Below are positions 47,634 to 59,884 of a DNA stretch of 64,000 bases, in pieces. Position 1 is the stretch's first letter. Every line of letters begins with the position of its first letter. Origin of the DNA: Lithospermum erythrorhizon (taxonomy: Eukaryota; Streptophyta; Magnoliopsida; Boraginales; Boraginaceae); assembly GCA_019722365.1 (NCBI GenBank), contig JADFUC010000624.1:1-64000 (forward strand). Reading direction: 5' to 3'. The notes under the pieces were generated by a model. It saw only the letters and a list, made by a program, of their open reading frames with translations. It did not search any database and was not told the origin of the DNA. Made by a program: the position numbers and the translations under genes.

Positions 47634-48773
47634 TTAACCAAAAACAGGCAAGCTGGTACCTGCCATCTCCTGTGTCTCAATACCAATCATACCGGGCACT
47701 GACACCAAGCTCTCAGTGTATCCTCGAATATCAATGTACCAATAATTCCCAACATCGCTGTAAACCTGCTTAATTTCGTTTGTCTTTGAATCATACAAGA
47801 ACAAATTGCCATCACCATCAACTCCCAGAACATTCTTATCAATCGAGAAGCCAACCAGCCCTGCAATATTCACATTAATAGGTCCAACACTGAATTTCTT
47901 AACCCAACAAGACTCCTCTTCATCCAACACCCAAATATCAACACATTGGTTGAAAGCCTCGATTGCCCTGCGCATGATCACACCAAGACAACCCTCAAAT
48001 TCCACAAAACAATCACGAAGTCCGCCTTGACAAGTAAACTGAGGATACTCCAACTCCTTAAACACCCCCTTCCTCACATCAAACCCCAAAACAACCTTCC
48101 TAAACACCTCCTTCCCATCATCATCCTCTTCCTTATCCACATTCTTCACAATGCCAGTCCAATAAGGCACCCCTTTAACAATCACACAATTCGTATAATC
48201 CAACAAATTAAAACGAAACTCACCCTCCAACGCCCTCCACGAATCCAACAACGTCGAATAAATCTCCACGTCAGCAAGCAATTCATCCCCCCATCTCCTC
48301 GAAACGATCCGCAAACAGACAAAACTAAACCCATCAACGTCCAACCCGAACCCAAACGAAAAAGAAATCTTCCCACCAACAAACTTATTACTCCCAATAG
48401 GATTAATTACCCTTTTACATTTCCTAGTCAAAGGGTTCCATAAAACGATTTCCTTACCACCAAAGCTACGGAGACAAACGAGGCCATTACAAGTCCCGAC
48501 GAGGTTGCCTACGAGGGGGGTAGGGAGGGGGGTGAGTGGCAGGGCAGTGGAGGTGTTGAAGGAGGAGATGTGGTGGTTCTCTGCTCGGACTATGGTGAAG
48601 TGGTTGTGGGGTAGGGTGTTCCTTAGGGTGTGGTGGGAGGTGGTGAATAGTGGGTCCGAGAGGAGACTCAGCCATGACTTGCATACGCATTTCAACCGTG
48701 TCAGGGGCTTCGGGTCGAGTCTCATCAATATGTCCCGCAGAGCGTCTTCCGCTAATACTCCCGAATTCGACAT
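47634..48773 (-). CDS. F-box protein with F-box-associated region, 379 aa
   Basis: Single uninterrupted exon, first ATG at 48773, stop at 47634. Residues about 6-45 form the F-box (LAEDALRDILMRLDPKPLTR, VCKSWLSLLSDP), the part that binds Skp1/ASK in SCF ubiquitin ligases. Residues about 90-330 match the plant F-box-associated region (CNGLVCL, IVLWNPLTRKCKRV, SFGFGLDVDGFSFVCLRI, DSWRALEGEF, KGVPYWTGIV, VDIWVLDEEESCWVKKFSVG), thought to bind the target protein. No kelch motifs, membrane segment or signal peptide are seen. The type is like CPR1/At3g06240 relatives, a very large plant family, so no target or symbol can be given. It is convergent with the broken relative at 43614-44722. The length is usual for the family. 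It acts in the nucleus and cytosol by family knowledge. Confidence 0.9.
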   Translation of the reverse strand: MSNSGVLAEDALRDILMRLDPKPLTRLKCVCKSWLSLLSDPLFTTSHHTLRNTLPHNHFTIVRAENHHISSFNTSTALPLTPLPTPLVGNLVGTCNGLVCLRSFGGKEIVLWNPLTRKCKRVINPIGSNKFVGGKISFSFGFGLDVDGFSFVCLRIVSRRWGDELLADVEIYSTLLDSWRALEGEFRFNLLDYTNCVIVKGVPYWTGIVKNVDKEEDDDGKEVFRKVVLGFDVRKGVFKELEYPQFTCQGGLRDCFVEFEGCLGVIMRRAIEAFNQCVDIWVLDEEESCWVKKFSVGPINVNIAGLVGFSIDKNVLGVDGDGNLFLYDSKTNEIKQVYSDVGNYWYIDIRGYTESLVSVPGMIGIETQEMAGTSLPVFG

Positions 48774-49125
48774 TTAAGCGATCCCAAATATAATCTTACA
48801 AATACAGCTTTCTATTTTTCCCATCATTCAGGACATATTTAACTTGTATCTCAATCTCGTCAGTTGTAACTATATATTAACCATTAAATTTGTTGTTTTA
48901 TGTTTCTCTAGATATTCATGGCGTATTTCATTCTTTGGGTTATCATTCATTTTATGTTTCTCCTATATATTGACCATCAATTTAACATTCTTTTTACTTT
49001 AATATAATATTATTAAATATGACAAATTATTATATAATATTTATAATCAACTACTATTATTACAATCGCCTAATAGAATTAGTACATGTTGGTTGAGAAT
49101 AACGGATGTGAGAGTCAAATTAATA
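48774..49125. other. Upstream flank of the intact F-box gene
   Basis: AT-rich, presumably promoter and leader of the minus-strand F-box gene. No element can be assigned with confidence. Confidence 0.35.
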
Positions 49126-49365
49126 TTCCTCCGTCCACTTTTGATTTTTGATAGTTTTAATTTTTAGTTTGGCCTTAAATATTTTATTTGTATTATATAT
49201 AATATTTTATGAAAGCTATATCAATGAAAAATTCATTTCAAATTCTTCGAATTTGATATATTTTTACGTAGTATTATATACTTGCCAAAGAAAAATATTT
49301 AAAAATTCGAGCTTCAAAAGTGGTATCGAAAGTCGAAAGTGGTCAATGCTTGCAAGGAGCAGAGG
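49126..49365. mobile_element. Stowaway-like MITE
   Basis: The left end is TA then TTCCTCCGTCCACTTTTGAT; the right end, read in reverse complement, is CCTCTGCTCC, a short insertion, then ACCACTTTCGACTTTCGATA, followed outside by TA. CTCC(G)TCC-type termini and TA target duplications are typical of Tc1/mariner-related Stowaway elements. The interior is AT-rich and non-coding, about 240 bp. The right terminus is imperfect. Confidence 0.45.
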
Positions 49366-50854
49366 TATATACTCTCCATCTATTTATTTGAAGTAATAGA
49401 CTTTATACTTTTAGAGCGTAACTAATCATTTAATTCTTTATATATATTATGAAAAATTATAATAAAATAATATTGTGGAAATATTTTTAAAATATTAGAT
49501 CAATGATATCAATTTTTATATTTTTGGATTATTGAATAAAAATTAATTTATGGTGGCAAGCGCTTACAATAGCGCGGAATCTCAAGCGTCAATTCTGGCG
49601 AAATGGAAGAATACAAATATTTTTTTATTAATCAATATTCTTTAAGATTTATGTTTATCAATATGACATTATTAATTTTACATAATTATGAATTTCTTTT
49701 TCATGTTTACCAAAAATACTCACATATATAACTATCTAAGAGTAACGCTGACCATTAAAAATAGTAATATCTTTCTATAGTTCGCTTTTAGTTATTAACT
49801 ACAGTTATTTACGTATACATTAAGAAAAATAAAAAGTAGTCAAAAAGTAAATTGAAAATATAGAATTGAAGCTATATAATTGGTTGTTTCTGAATTTTAA
49901 TAACAAAAAATAGGTAGAAAAGTATATTGAAAATGTAAAAAATATACTCCTCAAATTGACTTTAGTTGAGGTAATTCTATATTAGATTATGGAAGCTTTG
50001 GTTGGGACTAATTTTATATTGGAGTGTCGACTTTAGTTGTCGATTTAAAAAAAACTATGACATTCAATTTTATCCTCGTTAATAAATAATATATCTTTCC
50101 TACATTCCAGATTAATTGGCGTTTGGGATTAACGTGTCGAGGTTTTGAGCAATACTTTTCTTTAAATATAAGTTGATATCATTTGATTTTAAAAATATTT
50201 TCATAATATTATTTTTTATAATTTTCATAATGTAGCTAAAAATAATTAATGATTTGAGTTATAATATAGAAAAGTGTAAAAAAGTCAATTAATTTGAAAT
50301 GGAATTCATTATAAGATAATAAAATATTTAAAATAAACAATCCATTAAATTCACGAACAATTTCAAACATAAAAGCGATCGAACAAATAAATTCAAATAG
50401 TAGTATTTGGTAATGCGATAATAATTGAAGCATTAAGATTGATGGTTAAGTGAATGAAATAGCTTTGTCTATATATCGCCCAAATCGACTCGTTTGTTAA
50501 AAGGTAGCAAAAGCCAAAGTGTCCCCGATTAAATTGGGTGAGGAGGGAGTAATTTTTTATCTTTAGAAGGATAAGTATTTTGAGGCAGATAAAAATTTAG
50601 AAAATAAAATAAAGAAAGCGGATGGAGTATAATTGAAAAAAGTTTGGTAACATGACCGTTTAAAAATTGGATTTAGGTATAATATAAGATATACTCATGT
50701 ATATATATTGAATCATTTATGTTTTTTGTGTATGTGTTTAATTATACTAAAATGAGTTGAGCATGAATGCAATTTGATAAGTGTGAAAATTATTTTTATT
50801 TAAATTGTCCAATCAATAAGCATGTAGGACGTGGATTATTAGGTAGTATAATGA
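49366..50854. other. AT-rich intergenic DNA with MITE-end-like words
   Basis: Very AT-rich. ACTCTCCATCTATTTATTTG at about 49371, GAGGAGGGAGTAAT at about 50540 and GCGGATGGAGTA at about 50619 look like single Stowaway ends, but I could not pair them. No gene. Confidence 0.4.
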
Positions 50855-53246
50855 TGTAATAATCCGTTACGAAAAAAAAAAAATTTACGATTCGGTGGCG
50901 GGACCGGAGATAGTATAAATAATTTTGGAATAAGATCGTGTATCGAGACTAGTATTATATGAGTATTAGTTTATGTCATGAGAAATTTTACATTTGGGGC
51001 CGGGTTTCATCGAAGATTTAGAAATGCGAAAAGTGGAAAATTTAAAGCCAGGCAGGTTTCAGTATCCTTGACATATCTTATCATTCTTATCCTCGCCATC
51101 ATCGTCAACTCGTAAATGTCTCCTTTTAGTGTTGGCGAAATATTCCATTCCCTCCCCCCTTGAAATTTCTTAGTTCTACTCTTCGATTGTTCTTTCAGCT
51201 GAAGATGTCGTTGGTAGAATATATCTTTTCATTGACTTAACTTTGAATTAAGGGTAAGTTCAAATCTTTTGGGGATATTTCTTGGGTTTTGACATAGTTG
51301 ACTTTTAGTTGACTTTTGCTAATTGAATTTAATTGTGTTTTTAAGTTTGTTATGGGTAGTATGATGAATATAAGTAGTTAATTCATGATTTAAGATGTTG
51401 TTTGAAGATTTTGGTGATAGGTTGACTTTTTCTAGGTTAGTTGACTTTTGATTGTTTGACTTTTTATGAGACTTTTAAATGTGTAGAGTTAATTTGGGAC
51501 CTTATTGTAGTTATTTAGCAAAGGTTTAGTGGCAGTTTATATTCGATTAGGGGGTTGGAGGTTGAGAAAGTGTGATTTTGTAAGTTGAGTTGTAATTGTT
51601 GGAATTTTTGGAGTATAGATTGTTAATTATGGACTTAGAGAGTTAAATAAGATGACTTCTTAAGTTGATTTGATATTAAAATTAAATTTTAGAGGAATTG
51701 ATTGGGTTGTGTCAGAGACGGGGTTGTTATTTAAGTTGTCTTGTTAAATCGTTTTAGACCGTTTATTAATTGTTCCACTTAGAGTTGGTAATGTATCTAT
51801 TTACAGAAGCATAGAGTATATAGTAGTAGGTTTTTGATTGTACTCGGTGTTTTTTGTTGAGATTGTTAAATGGTGCGTGATTGTGATTTCGCGAGGATTT
51901 TTGTGGTAGGCCCAAGCGAGGTGGTACTTATCTCGAGGGTGCTACGCTACGTGCTTACTTTAAATTGTGTGAAACATGTAATTTATGGTATGATTATGTG
52001 AGAATAAGCATTACATCATTTCATGATGGTTCATTTGTGTGAGCCATGATATAATTATGTGATTGTATTTTTTTGTGAGCGTTGAAGATTGCTTGAGGTA
52101 AGTAATAGCTTGAACTCTCGACTTCACGTTTCTTGTGATACGTAGCGCCCCTTCGGCACTTGTCGGCGGTTGATTGATTTTTGATTGTGAGGCGTTTTTA
52201 GGCTTGCTGTGTTTGCAGGAATAGAGTAGGTAATTGACTGGGAGGTGTTGGTTGAGTTATGCATGACTTTGAGGTGAGCAGTATTAGGATATGACCACTA
52301 TGGTTGGGATGATTAGGGTTAGGTGACTCGCCATTTCCTTGCCGGGATATGTGACATTGACTTCAGTGTAAAGTCAGGCGTATGATTATCTGTGATCAAC
52401 TTTTCTTTGTGTGCATTGTTGAGGTGTTGGCCTTATACTACGGTATAAGTGCGGTTTGGCCGCCTCTTTGCGGTATAAGTGCGGTTTGGCCTTATACTTC
52501 GGTATGAAGCGGTATGATTATCTGTGATCACTTTCTTTGTGTTCATTGTTGGTGTTGGCCTTATGCTACGATTATAAGGCGGTGTTTATTAACGATTGGT
52601 CCATTCTGCTGAGGGCATATGTCGTTAGAGGTTGGTATAGTTGTGCTGGAGATATGAGGGATTTGAGTGGTTTGATGACTGAGTTCATAGTCATGGTTGA
52701 GTCTCTGTGATTTTATTAGCGTTTGGTTGTATTGCCTTATTGAGACTTTGTATTATATCTTGACATGTTATGCCTGAGACCTTCTTTGGAATTTTTATGA
52801 TATGGCCTTATTAGGTAGTCCTGGTTATATACATATTTATTCATATTTGATACTATATCTTTTTAGTATCTCGTTCGTATGGCTTAAGTTCGCTGTGTTG
52901 TGTTGTTGTCAATCGTTTCTTGATTGTTATATTTCATTTTCAGACTTTAGCCTTGTAGGCAATTATTTTATATTCAGGATACGGTATTTACTCTCGGTTG
53001 GTTGTAGCACTTTAGGCACTCTTGTCTTTAGATATATTTGTATATATGGAGTTGGTTGGTTAGATATCACCCTGATGGATTGTAAATTTTAAAAACTGTT
53101 TTTTCTAGAATTTTAATTATAAATCAAATTTTTGGATAAAACGCGTAGTTCTTTAAAGCGAATTAGATCCATCGGTATGGTATTTTGGTGTTCGAGTTAT
53201 AATGATTAACGCCGAGGCGGCGGACACAGGAGTAGATTACATGAAG
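50855..53246 (+). mobile_element. Ty3/gypsy-type LTR, family A, copy 2
   Basis: It starts TGTAATAATCCG and shares GCGGGACC..GAGATAGTATAAATAATTTTGGAATAA-type text with the reverse complement of the solo LTR at 54081-56519 near its start. It also shares the GTTGACTTT-rich stretch (51290-51460). The right end is set by the last AGTAGATTACA near 53246 and is uncertain. No coding domain is inside, and no target duplication was found. Internal repeats differ from those of copy 1. Confidence 0.55.
52375..52590 (+). repeat. Internal tandem repeats in LTR copy 2
   Basis: GTATGATTATCTGTGATCA with CTTTGTGT.CATTGTTG and GGTGTTGGCCTTAT occurs twice, about 130 bp apart (near 52380 and 52511). Between them GGTATAAGTGCGGTTTGGCC occurs twice. 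This arrangement is absent from the other two LTR copies. Confidence 0.65.
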
Positions 53247-54080
53247 TAATCGCCATTAGGGGTACCTAAAATAGTGCTTAATATTTGTATTAGCTTAAGC
53301 TTGTGTTTAAGTAAAAAAAAAAAACATGCTTAAGTCAAGTCTTTAAGTAGGTAATCTTAAGTAGTGTTTGAGAGTTGTGACATTTACCTACAATTTTAAT
53401 CATTAAGGTGAAGTATCCACAAAAGTTAATTGAAATTTGCATCAATATTATTTATATTTATCAAGCTATCTTCATAGATAATATAGTTTAAAATGGAGGG
53501 AGCACTAAATGTATATAGCTAACTATTTGCATGTGTACTCACTTATTCATTTATAATAAATTATTAGTATGGATAAAGCGATATTAATAAAGAAAAAAGT
53601 AAAAAATACTATAATAATCCACACTTCTTATAAGTAATAGATTATATGTGTCTTAACTCTTAATGAAGTATGTGTTAACTAAATATGTGTACTATTTTTA
53701 TGCAATCCCAATTTTTAATTTATATAAAACAATTATTAATAATTATAAATTTTTTTTTAGATTAAATTTTTCTTTTAAAATTTAAATGAACGATATATTA
53801 AATATAACATAAGGGTATAATTAACAAGTATTTTCAAGAGAATCCTTAAAATGATTCTCATTCAATATGTATTTATTTTCATTAATAAGAATGAATTTGT
53901 AAGTTTTATTTCAAATTTTAAGATTGAAAATGTTTTATACTCCCTCCGTCTCAAAATACTACATGATCGTCAGAACAATCATTAAATTATATTATTATCA
54001 TGATCATAGTCAAAGAAACAACATATAAATTAGTTTTTAGTAAGGAGAAAAATGTTGCTAATGATATGTAATAATTTTAA
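53247..54080. other. AT-rich DNA with a Stowaway-like end
   Basis: No gene. TACTCCCTCCGTCTCAAAAT at about 53939 is a typical Stowaway left end. Text after it (CATTAAATTATATTATTATC, near 53981) resembles 56697-56740 on the far side of the solo LTR, so a related copy lies there. AAAATGGAGGGAGCACTA near 53490 looks like a right end of another element. Confidence 0.4.
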
Positions 54081-56519
54081 TGTAGCATGAGGGTCGGTAG
54101 CGCAAGGTTAGGTCGTCCAACAACTTGTACACGAGTCACCGATCGATGGATGACAACATAAAAAGACTTCATTTTGACATTAATAATAATAAAAATACGC
54201 TTTGTCCATCGTGGTGAACTAACTTGACATATCTGATAAAACAACGGAAACGATATAATCTGAAATCCACACCTTAATGATACAACTCAAGAATCTGCAA
54301 AGAAATCCAAAATCTGACGTAGGAAAAGTATGACAACGGACCTGATGAAATACAATACACATGTCTAACGATATACAAGTACGACAACAACGAGGGAAAT
54401 AGTGATGAGGAATTCTATGCATATGTGCCATCATGATCTTCAAATCTTGACCTATCGGTAGGCTTCTCGGCTTGACCTCGTCGACACTTAGAACCTAGGC
54501 ATAAAGCGCCCGCCCGTAGAGAGAATAGAATTCGGCTATTAAGGTGAGTGAATATAAATACCACAGACTTGATCCCACGTCGCGTATATTATTGCCATAT
54601 AATATGCTTAGCCATTAACCGGGCTACCTGATAGTAACTATTCACAAATGACATAGAGGATTATAAATACGATATCGCGCTAACACTTTATAACCGTCAA
54701 TAGTGCATATTCATTTAAGGAAAAGCGATACCATTTCACAGAAGTCGTCAAATAGAGGAATCCGCTTTCATGAATAATACGCATATGAGGAATCACTCCA
54801 AATATAATACACACATGAGAATCGCCTCAAATAGCACACATATAGAGGAATCCACCTCCACACATGTCGAGATGAGGCCTCACTCCATCCTCGGAAGCCG
54901 AGAAATTTCACGCCCTCGTATTCGCCCGCTGTGCTCGAATCACGGGGTACCCATGATATCTGCTTCCTTTTGAGCACTCGATTGGGGTCACACGCTCATG
55001 AATAACACACAAAGCAATCAAAGCATATCTGAATGGCGACAGCGCCTTGACTTTGACCACTTAGCCTTGTGCGGCCAGCCTTGCTTGATCTCGCTAGCAT
55101 GAATCATATTCCATATTATCTCATAATACAAATCATAATCTCAATTATCTCATGTATACCTCGCCAATCTCAGTGATTATTTCATGTATGAATCATGAAA
55201 TAAAATTTACACATAATATCGAAATCATAATCTCAATTATTTCATAATAGATACTTAATCACAATACATGCTCGAAATAGTTCGAGAGCAACGCGCCCAA
55301 AATATATAACGTAATATATGTAAAGGTCATCGTGAGATTTATGCTACTTGGCCTGCTTGGTATGATGACTTCTAGGCGGTCCTAGAGTGCTAGATCCGGC
55401 TCGATTCTATTCAAAAGAAATTATACATTATAACAGCGTCGTAGAATAACTTTTCTCTTAACGTATATAATCAAGTGTTATACGCGTCTCGCTGATTCAA
55501 ATTTACAACTTCTTACTTGATAAATCACATCACTTTAAGATTGTTATACACTTTTAATATTCCAACATACTTTACATTAATCGCCAACCGTAAAATCTCG
55601 ATATTCGTTAAATCGCATTGCCCAAGCAATAACACTTTAAGCACGTTCTAAATCAATCAACAATCAATTGACAACTAGTGTCATTAAATACAACCTCCAA
55701 TTCAAGCGCTAAATACTATACGAACTTTCCCCCGAGCTTTTACCTTGATCTCTACACATCCATATCGAACCAATAATTCTATACAGAAATAAGCATATTA
55801 AAGTCCTCTAGCCTCATATTACAATTTAAAGTTAATTTAAAGAAAAGTCAATAAAGTCAACCCTCGATTTACACCACTTTCAGCTTGATAATCACTTTCC
55901 AAAAATCACCGGCCCAATCACATACCATACTTAGATAACGTTTCTATACCATAATAAATTCAAGATACAAAGTCAACAAAATCCATAAAAGAAGTCCAGC
56001 TCTTGAAACTCAAGAAATATCTCGAATTTGATCTTTCTTGCAGAATATGATGAGGATGATCGGGAAACAAATCCGCCCACTTTGATCTTGAGTTTTAAGA
56101 GACAATCGATGAGAGAAATGGAAGAAAATTTTGGCGAAGGGGGGAGGAAAGTGATTCGTACAAAGGGGAAAGAAGAGGGGATGAGGATGGAGATAGTGGT
56201 GGTAGGTGGGATATTTAGAGGGGAAAAATTTAGGTTGAGTTAGGTTCGGTTAAGTCTGGCATGCACTTGCTTAAATACCAGCCAGCCAGATTTCAGATTT
56301 GTGTTATTACGAGACATGTAATGCTACAAATACCGATATATCGATATTATTCCAAAATTATTTATACTATCTCAAGGGTCCCGCCCTGAGCGAAATATAC
56401 ATGGCCCGGCCGATTTGTTGAATTCTCCCTTTACTCAACCGAAACTTTTAATTTCACCCCGAAGCTGCATGAGAAACTTATACTATCAACATAATATTGG
56501 TAAGGAGCGAGTTATTACA
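54081..56519 (-). mobile_element. Solo LTR with 5-bp target duplication, family A, copy 3
   Basis: On the minus strand it begins TGTAATAACTCGCTCC at 56519 and ends CCTCATGCTACA at 54081, 2439 bp. The flanks are TTTAA at 54076-54080 and TTTAA at 56520-56524, a perfect 5-bp duplication. No reverse transcriptase, protease or integrase is inside, so it is a solo LTR left by recombination between the two LTRs of one element. A TATAAATAATTTTGG-like region near 56370 may be its promoter. TGT..ACA ends and the 5-bp duplication fit Ty3/gypsy elements; the clade is not determined. Confidence 0.85.
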
Positions 56520-56524
56520 TTTAA

Positions 56525-57338
56525 CTTGAGAATAAACTATATACACTATTAATGATGTATATTCTTAGTAAAATTTTGAATAATAATCCTAATTTCATTG
56601 GGGATATATAAATAAAAATGAATAATATAAAATAAATTTAAGTTCTGATTAAACTTTGAATGTCATAAACTATTAATTGACTAAATCTTGAAAAACATTA
56701 AATTGTATTATTATCAAAATCATAAGTACAATCAAAGGGGTAGTATATATACATATTTTTTATTTGTAAAAGATAGGAAAAAATTGAGTAATGATATTGT
56801 GTCAATGATTTTAACTTGAAAATAAAATTATGCATCAAAATGATATTGGTGTAAGTTACAACATGATATAAGAAAATTCGATGATGAGATAATTAATTCC
56901 TACATGTTTTTGCTTGTCTTTTGTTTTTCTAGATGTATCTATGAATGTATATCTGTTGGATTTTAGATTGATAAGAATTATTATTTTTTTTAGAAAGAAC
57001 ATACACTATTTTCTATTGAATTTATAGAAGAAATACTAAAAAAAAAAAATTCACCTTTATAATTATTTTTGTGCATATTGAAATTAGGTGTCTTGAATCT
57101 TGGGAAGAACTCCCACATCAAAAGTTTTGGAGAAGTGTTCTCATACTTTACCCTATAAATAAGGCTTTAGTGTGATGGATATTTTGAGCCCCAAGAGTTG
57201 GTGGATTTTCTTGGGCTTAGCGTTACTTGACGATTCAACCCGTAATGTAACCTTGCCAAACAATAAAAGGTCTTGAATACATTTGTGATAATCCAAGGTA
57301 GATAGGATAGTCTTTGTAGGAACATGTCCATTCTTAGT
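56525..57338. other. AT-rich intergenic DNA
   Basis: No gene. 56690-56830 resembles 53975-54075. The rest shows A/T runs only. Confidence 0.4.
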
Positions 57339-57790
57339 TGTTGGAAATCAATAGTGATTGGTTTGATTTATTATGCCCGTTGCGATAATTATTGTAACAA
57401 TTCATTTACTAGTTTAGTTAAATGTGATTATATAAATCGAACGTTCAACTATAGTAATTGTAATTACTAGTATGGTTTTCACGATAATGTCGAGGCGTTA
57501 TGCGGATAGTTAGATCCAATCACATGCCGTTATAATAATATTAATGAATTGTATTTATGTTTATTATACGGCTGCTATTATCTGACCTAGAATGTCCGCA
57601 GCGCGTCGTTGGCGTTGAGTTATATTTCATGTATGAAATAAAATGCACTTGCTAAATTGGGAAGTTGATTGTAATCAACGAGATTCCTAATCAGAATAAT
57701 CACATTGCAAGTGTGAAATAAATATTATATGAGCCCGAATTAATTGACTTGTTAGTTCAATTAATTTATTAGTTAATTCTTTCATTAATA
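57339..57790 (+). mobile_element. Ty1/copia LTR fragment
   Basis: It begins TGTTGGAAATCAATAGTGATTGG and matches the first ~450 bases of the minus-strand copia LTR at 33779-33330 (shared TAATTCATTTACTAGTTTAGT, TATATTTCATGTATGA and TGTAATCAACGA-type text). Similarity ends near 57790, before the expected LTR end. No polypurine tract precedes it, so it is a 5' LTR or solo fragment. Confidence 0.6.
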
Positions 57791-58714
57791 ACATGATGAA
57801 CTTGGTTCGTGAATTGTGAAACATAATTTTGTGTGGAACCATAAGCAATATTATGCCTTTCGGTTAAGCGCGTCACTTGTAAAGTTGAGTGCGCTTGAAA
57901 CTGTAATTTGAAGTTAATGACTAGTTTTATTGTTTCAAATATTAAGCATAAAAAGAAGGATAATAAGTAAGACTTGAGAAATAAAAAGAGAGGTTTGATA
58001 GAATCACATATTTTAAATGATTTGTTATCAAAACTATAATATTTTGGGGCTAGACTACCAGTGTCTTGGACACTGATTTTGACTCACATGATTTTAAATC
58101 ATGGATATGAATCAAATATAGTAGTAACCGGAAGACAAGACACAAAAAAAGATAAGTGAGCCCTTGTGTAATATTAGGTGACTACATTATAAGAGCACAC
58201 GGTTTAAATCCTCCATCTAAGTGGTTAAGATTTCAAATTGTTTCTTTGGACTTGTATGCGTAGAAAAAGATATCATATTTAATATGAACACCAACACATT
58301 TCCATCTATGTATCAGGTGATCCTGATCGAAGGAATGTTATTCTACTCTTCTTATAAAAGACAAGATATTTTGGATAACAAACACTTGAGTTATCCTTAT
58401 GAAACATGATTTTAACAAGACTTGAGTTCAATCTTGCAGAGATGAACTAAGTCAACTCTTACTAGATTTAGTGGGAGGTTTAGGTTAATCTTGATTTAGT
58501 TTGTATGTTCACATATAAATTGATCAAGGATATAAGTCATTAAATGATACATCAAAATTGATGAGAGTATGGGAAGCACCATATGAATACTATCAAGTTC
58601 TAAATCAGAAGTATCATCGGCATGAGTAACATATCATCCGACTAATGAGTTATAAAATTTAGCCTTAGAAAGCGTGTGCTTGCTAAAAGGCGTAAGTAAG
58701 AGGTGGGTTTAATG
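57791..58714. other. Element-derived or intergenic DNA, no gene recognised
   Basis: Short frames only; the 62-codon frame at 58221-58409 shows no domain. It links the copia LTR fragment to repeat C. Confidence 0.35.
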
Positions 58715-59310
58715 AAGTTAAAAACACAATGGATGGCACGTCTTTCAATTTCGTATACCAAAAATTTTATTCTAACCTTAAATGTGTCATTAGTTGAGTG
58801 ATCTGAGTTAAGGATTGCGATTTTAACGTGATTGAAACACAAGAATGAAATAATTTCATCAAAGTTGCTATGCTTACCTTTTTAAATAAATTTATTACAT
58901 CTTTCAATGTGAGAAAACTCAAGAGTTATGTTTGACAAACAAACTTTGAAATATTTCGTATGGATAAGTTAGTATGTCATTAGTGACATAATCATAGGAA
59001 TCGATGTTGATATTATGTCATTATTAATATATGGCCAGTGATATTTATTTTCATTTACTATAAAATTCACAATTTATTGTATGTATAGTAATCTTCGTTA
59101 TGAAGTATAAGAAATAAGAAATAAATAATGTGAGCTTGAATGTATTCAAGTGGCTCTTTAGAAGACACCAATCTAGTGTTCTGACCGCTGGTTATACTCC
59201 GGCAATATTATGTGAGAATTCTTGATGCATTGCTAACGGCAAATGCAAAGATACAAATGACAATATGAATAAATCATCCTCCAATAAATGACTTGAGGCC
59301 ATGTAAATGA
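58715..59310 (+). repeat. Dispersed repeat C, copy 2 (left arm of an inverted repeat)
   Basis: It matches 34455-35060 in the same orientation and the reverse complement of 61490-62160. Shared landmarks are AACACAATGGATG, GTATACCAAAA, TGTGTCA.TAGTTGAGTGAT, CAAACAAACTTT, TTCGTTATGAAGTATAA and TTCAAGTGGCTC. It forms the left arm of an inverted repeat with a spacer of about 2.2 kb. Confidence 0.7.
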
Positions 59311-59884
59311 AATAGAATTGAGATACATGAGTTAAGTGTAAAACTTAAACTATTTATCGTATAGATCGTGATTCATCAGAATTAAGAAATGTATTTTCAT
59401 TGAATGAACAAATAATCATGAATGAACATTTAAAGAGACACTTGGTTTCGACCATGTTTGACGTATTCATTGATTGAAGCTGTGTTATTGTTTTTCAACC
59501 TTTTTCTGTTATTATTCCGCGTGTTGTGACATGTGTGTTTAATATAAGTGATCGAGGAATGTTCCTAAGTAATGATAAGTGACGATGGATACTTGGCATT
59601 GTCGATGGAGACTCTACGTCTTCATGAGAATAAAAAGGAAAGTGATTATCACGAGGAGGCAATATCGAGTTGTAAACTTGAGATTGTGTATAATGAGTTA
59701 GAATCTTAAATCTTGACATTTGATTGAAATCAAGAAGAATTCGAGCAGCTTCGAGGAGTTCATGCTTCTCTGCGGCACTTATGAGGAGATTTCAATCAAA
59801 ATATCCAAGATGAAAATTCTAACTTAATATATTAATTTCAAGTTTGCAAGCGGATGCGATAATATAATGCGTTTTCTTATTTCA

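Noticed and set aside
47946..48443. 165-codon plus-strand frame
   Set aside because: Antisense shadow of the intact minus-strand F-box gene; Pro/His/Ile-rich low-complexity product with no domain.
48505..48777. 90-codon plus-strand frame
   Set aside because: Antisense to the N-terminal part of the same F-box gene.
54210..54480. Minus-strand 74-codon frame as a small His/Cys-rich gene
   Set aside because: It is inside the solo LTR at 54081-56519 and is not conserved in the other LTR copies.
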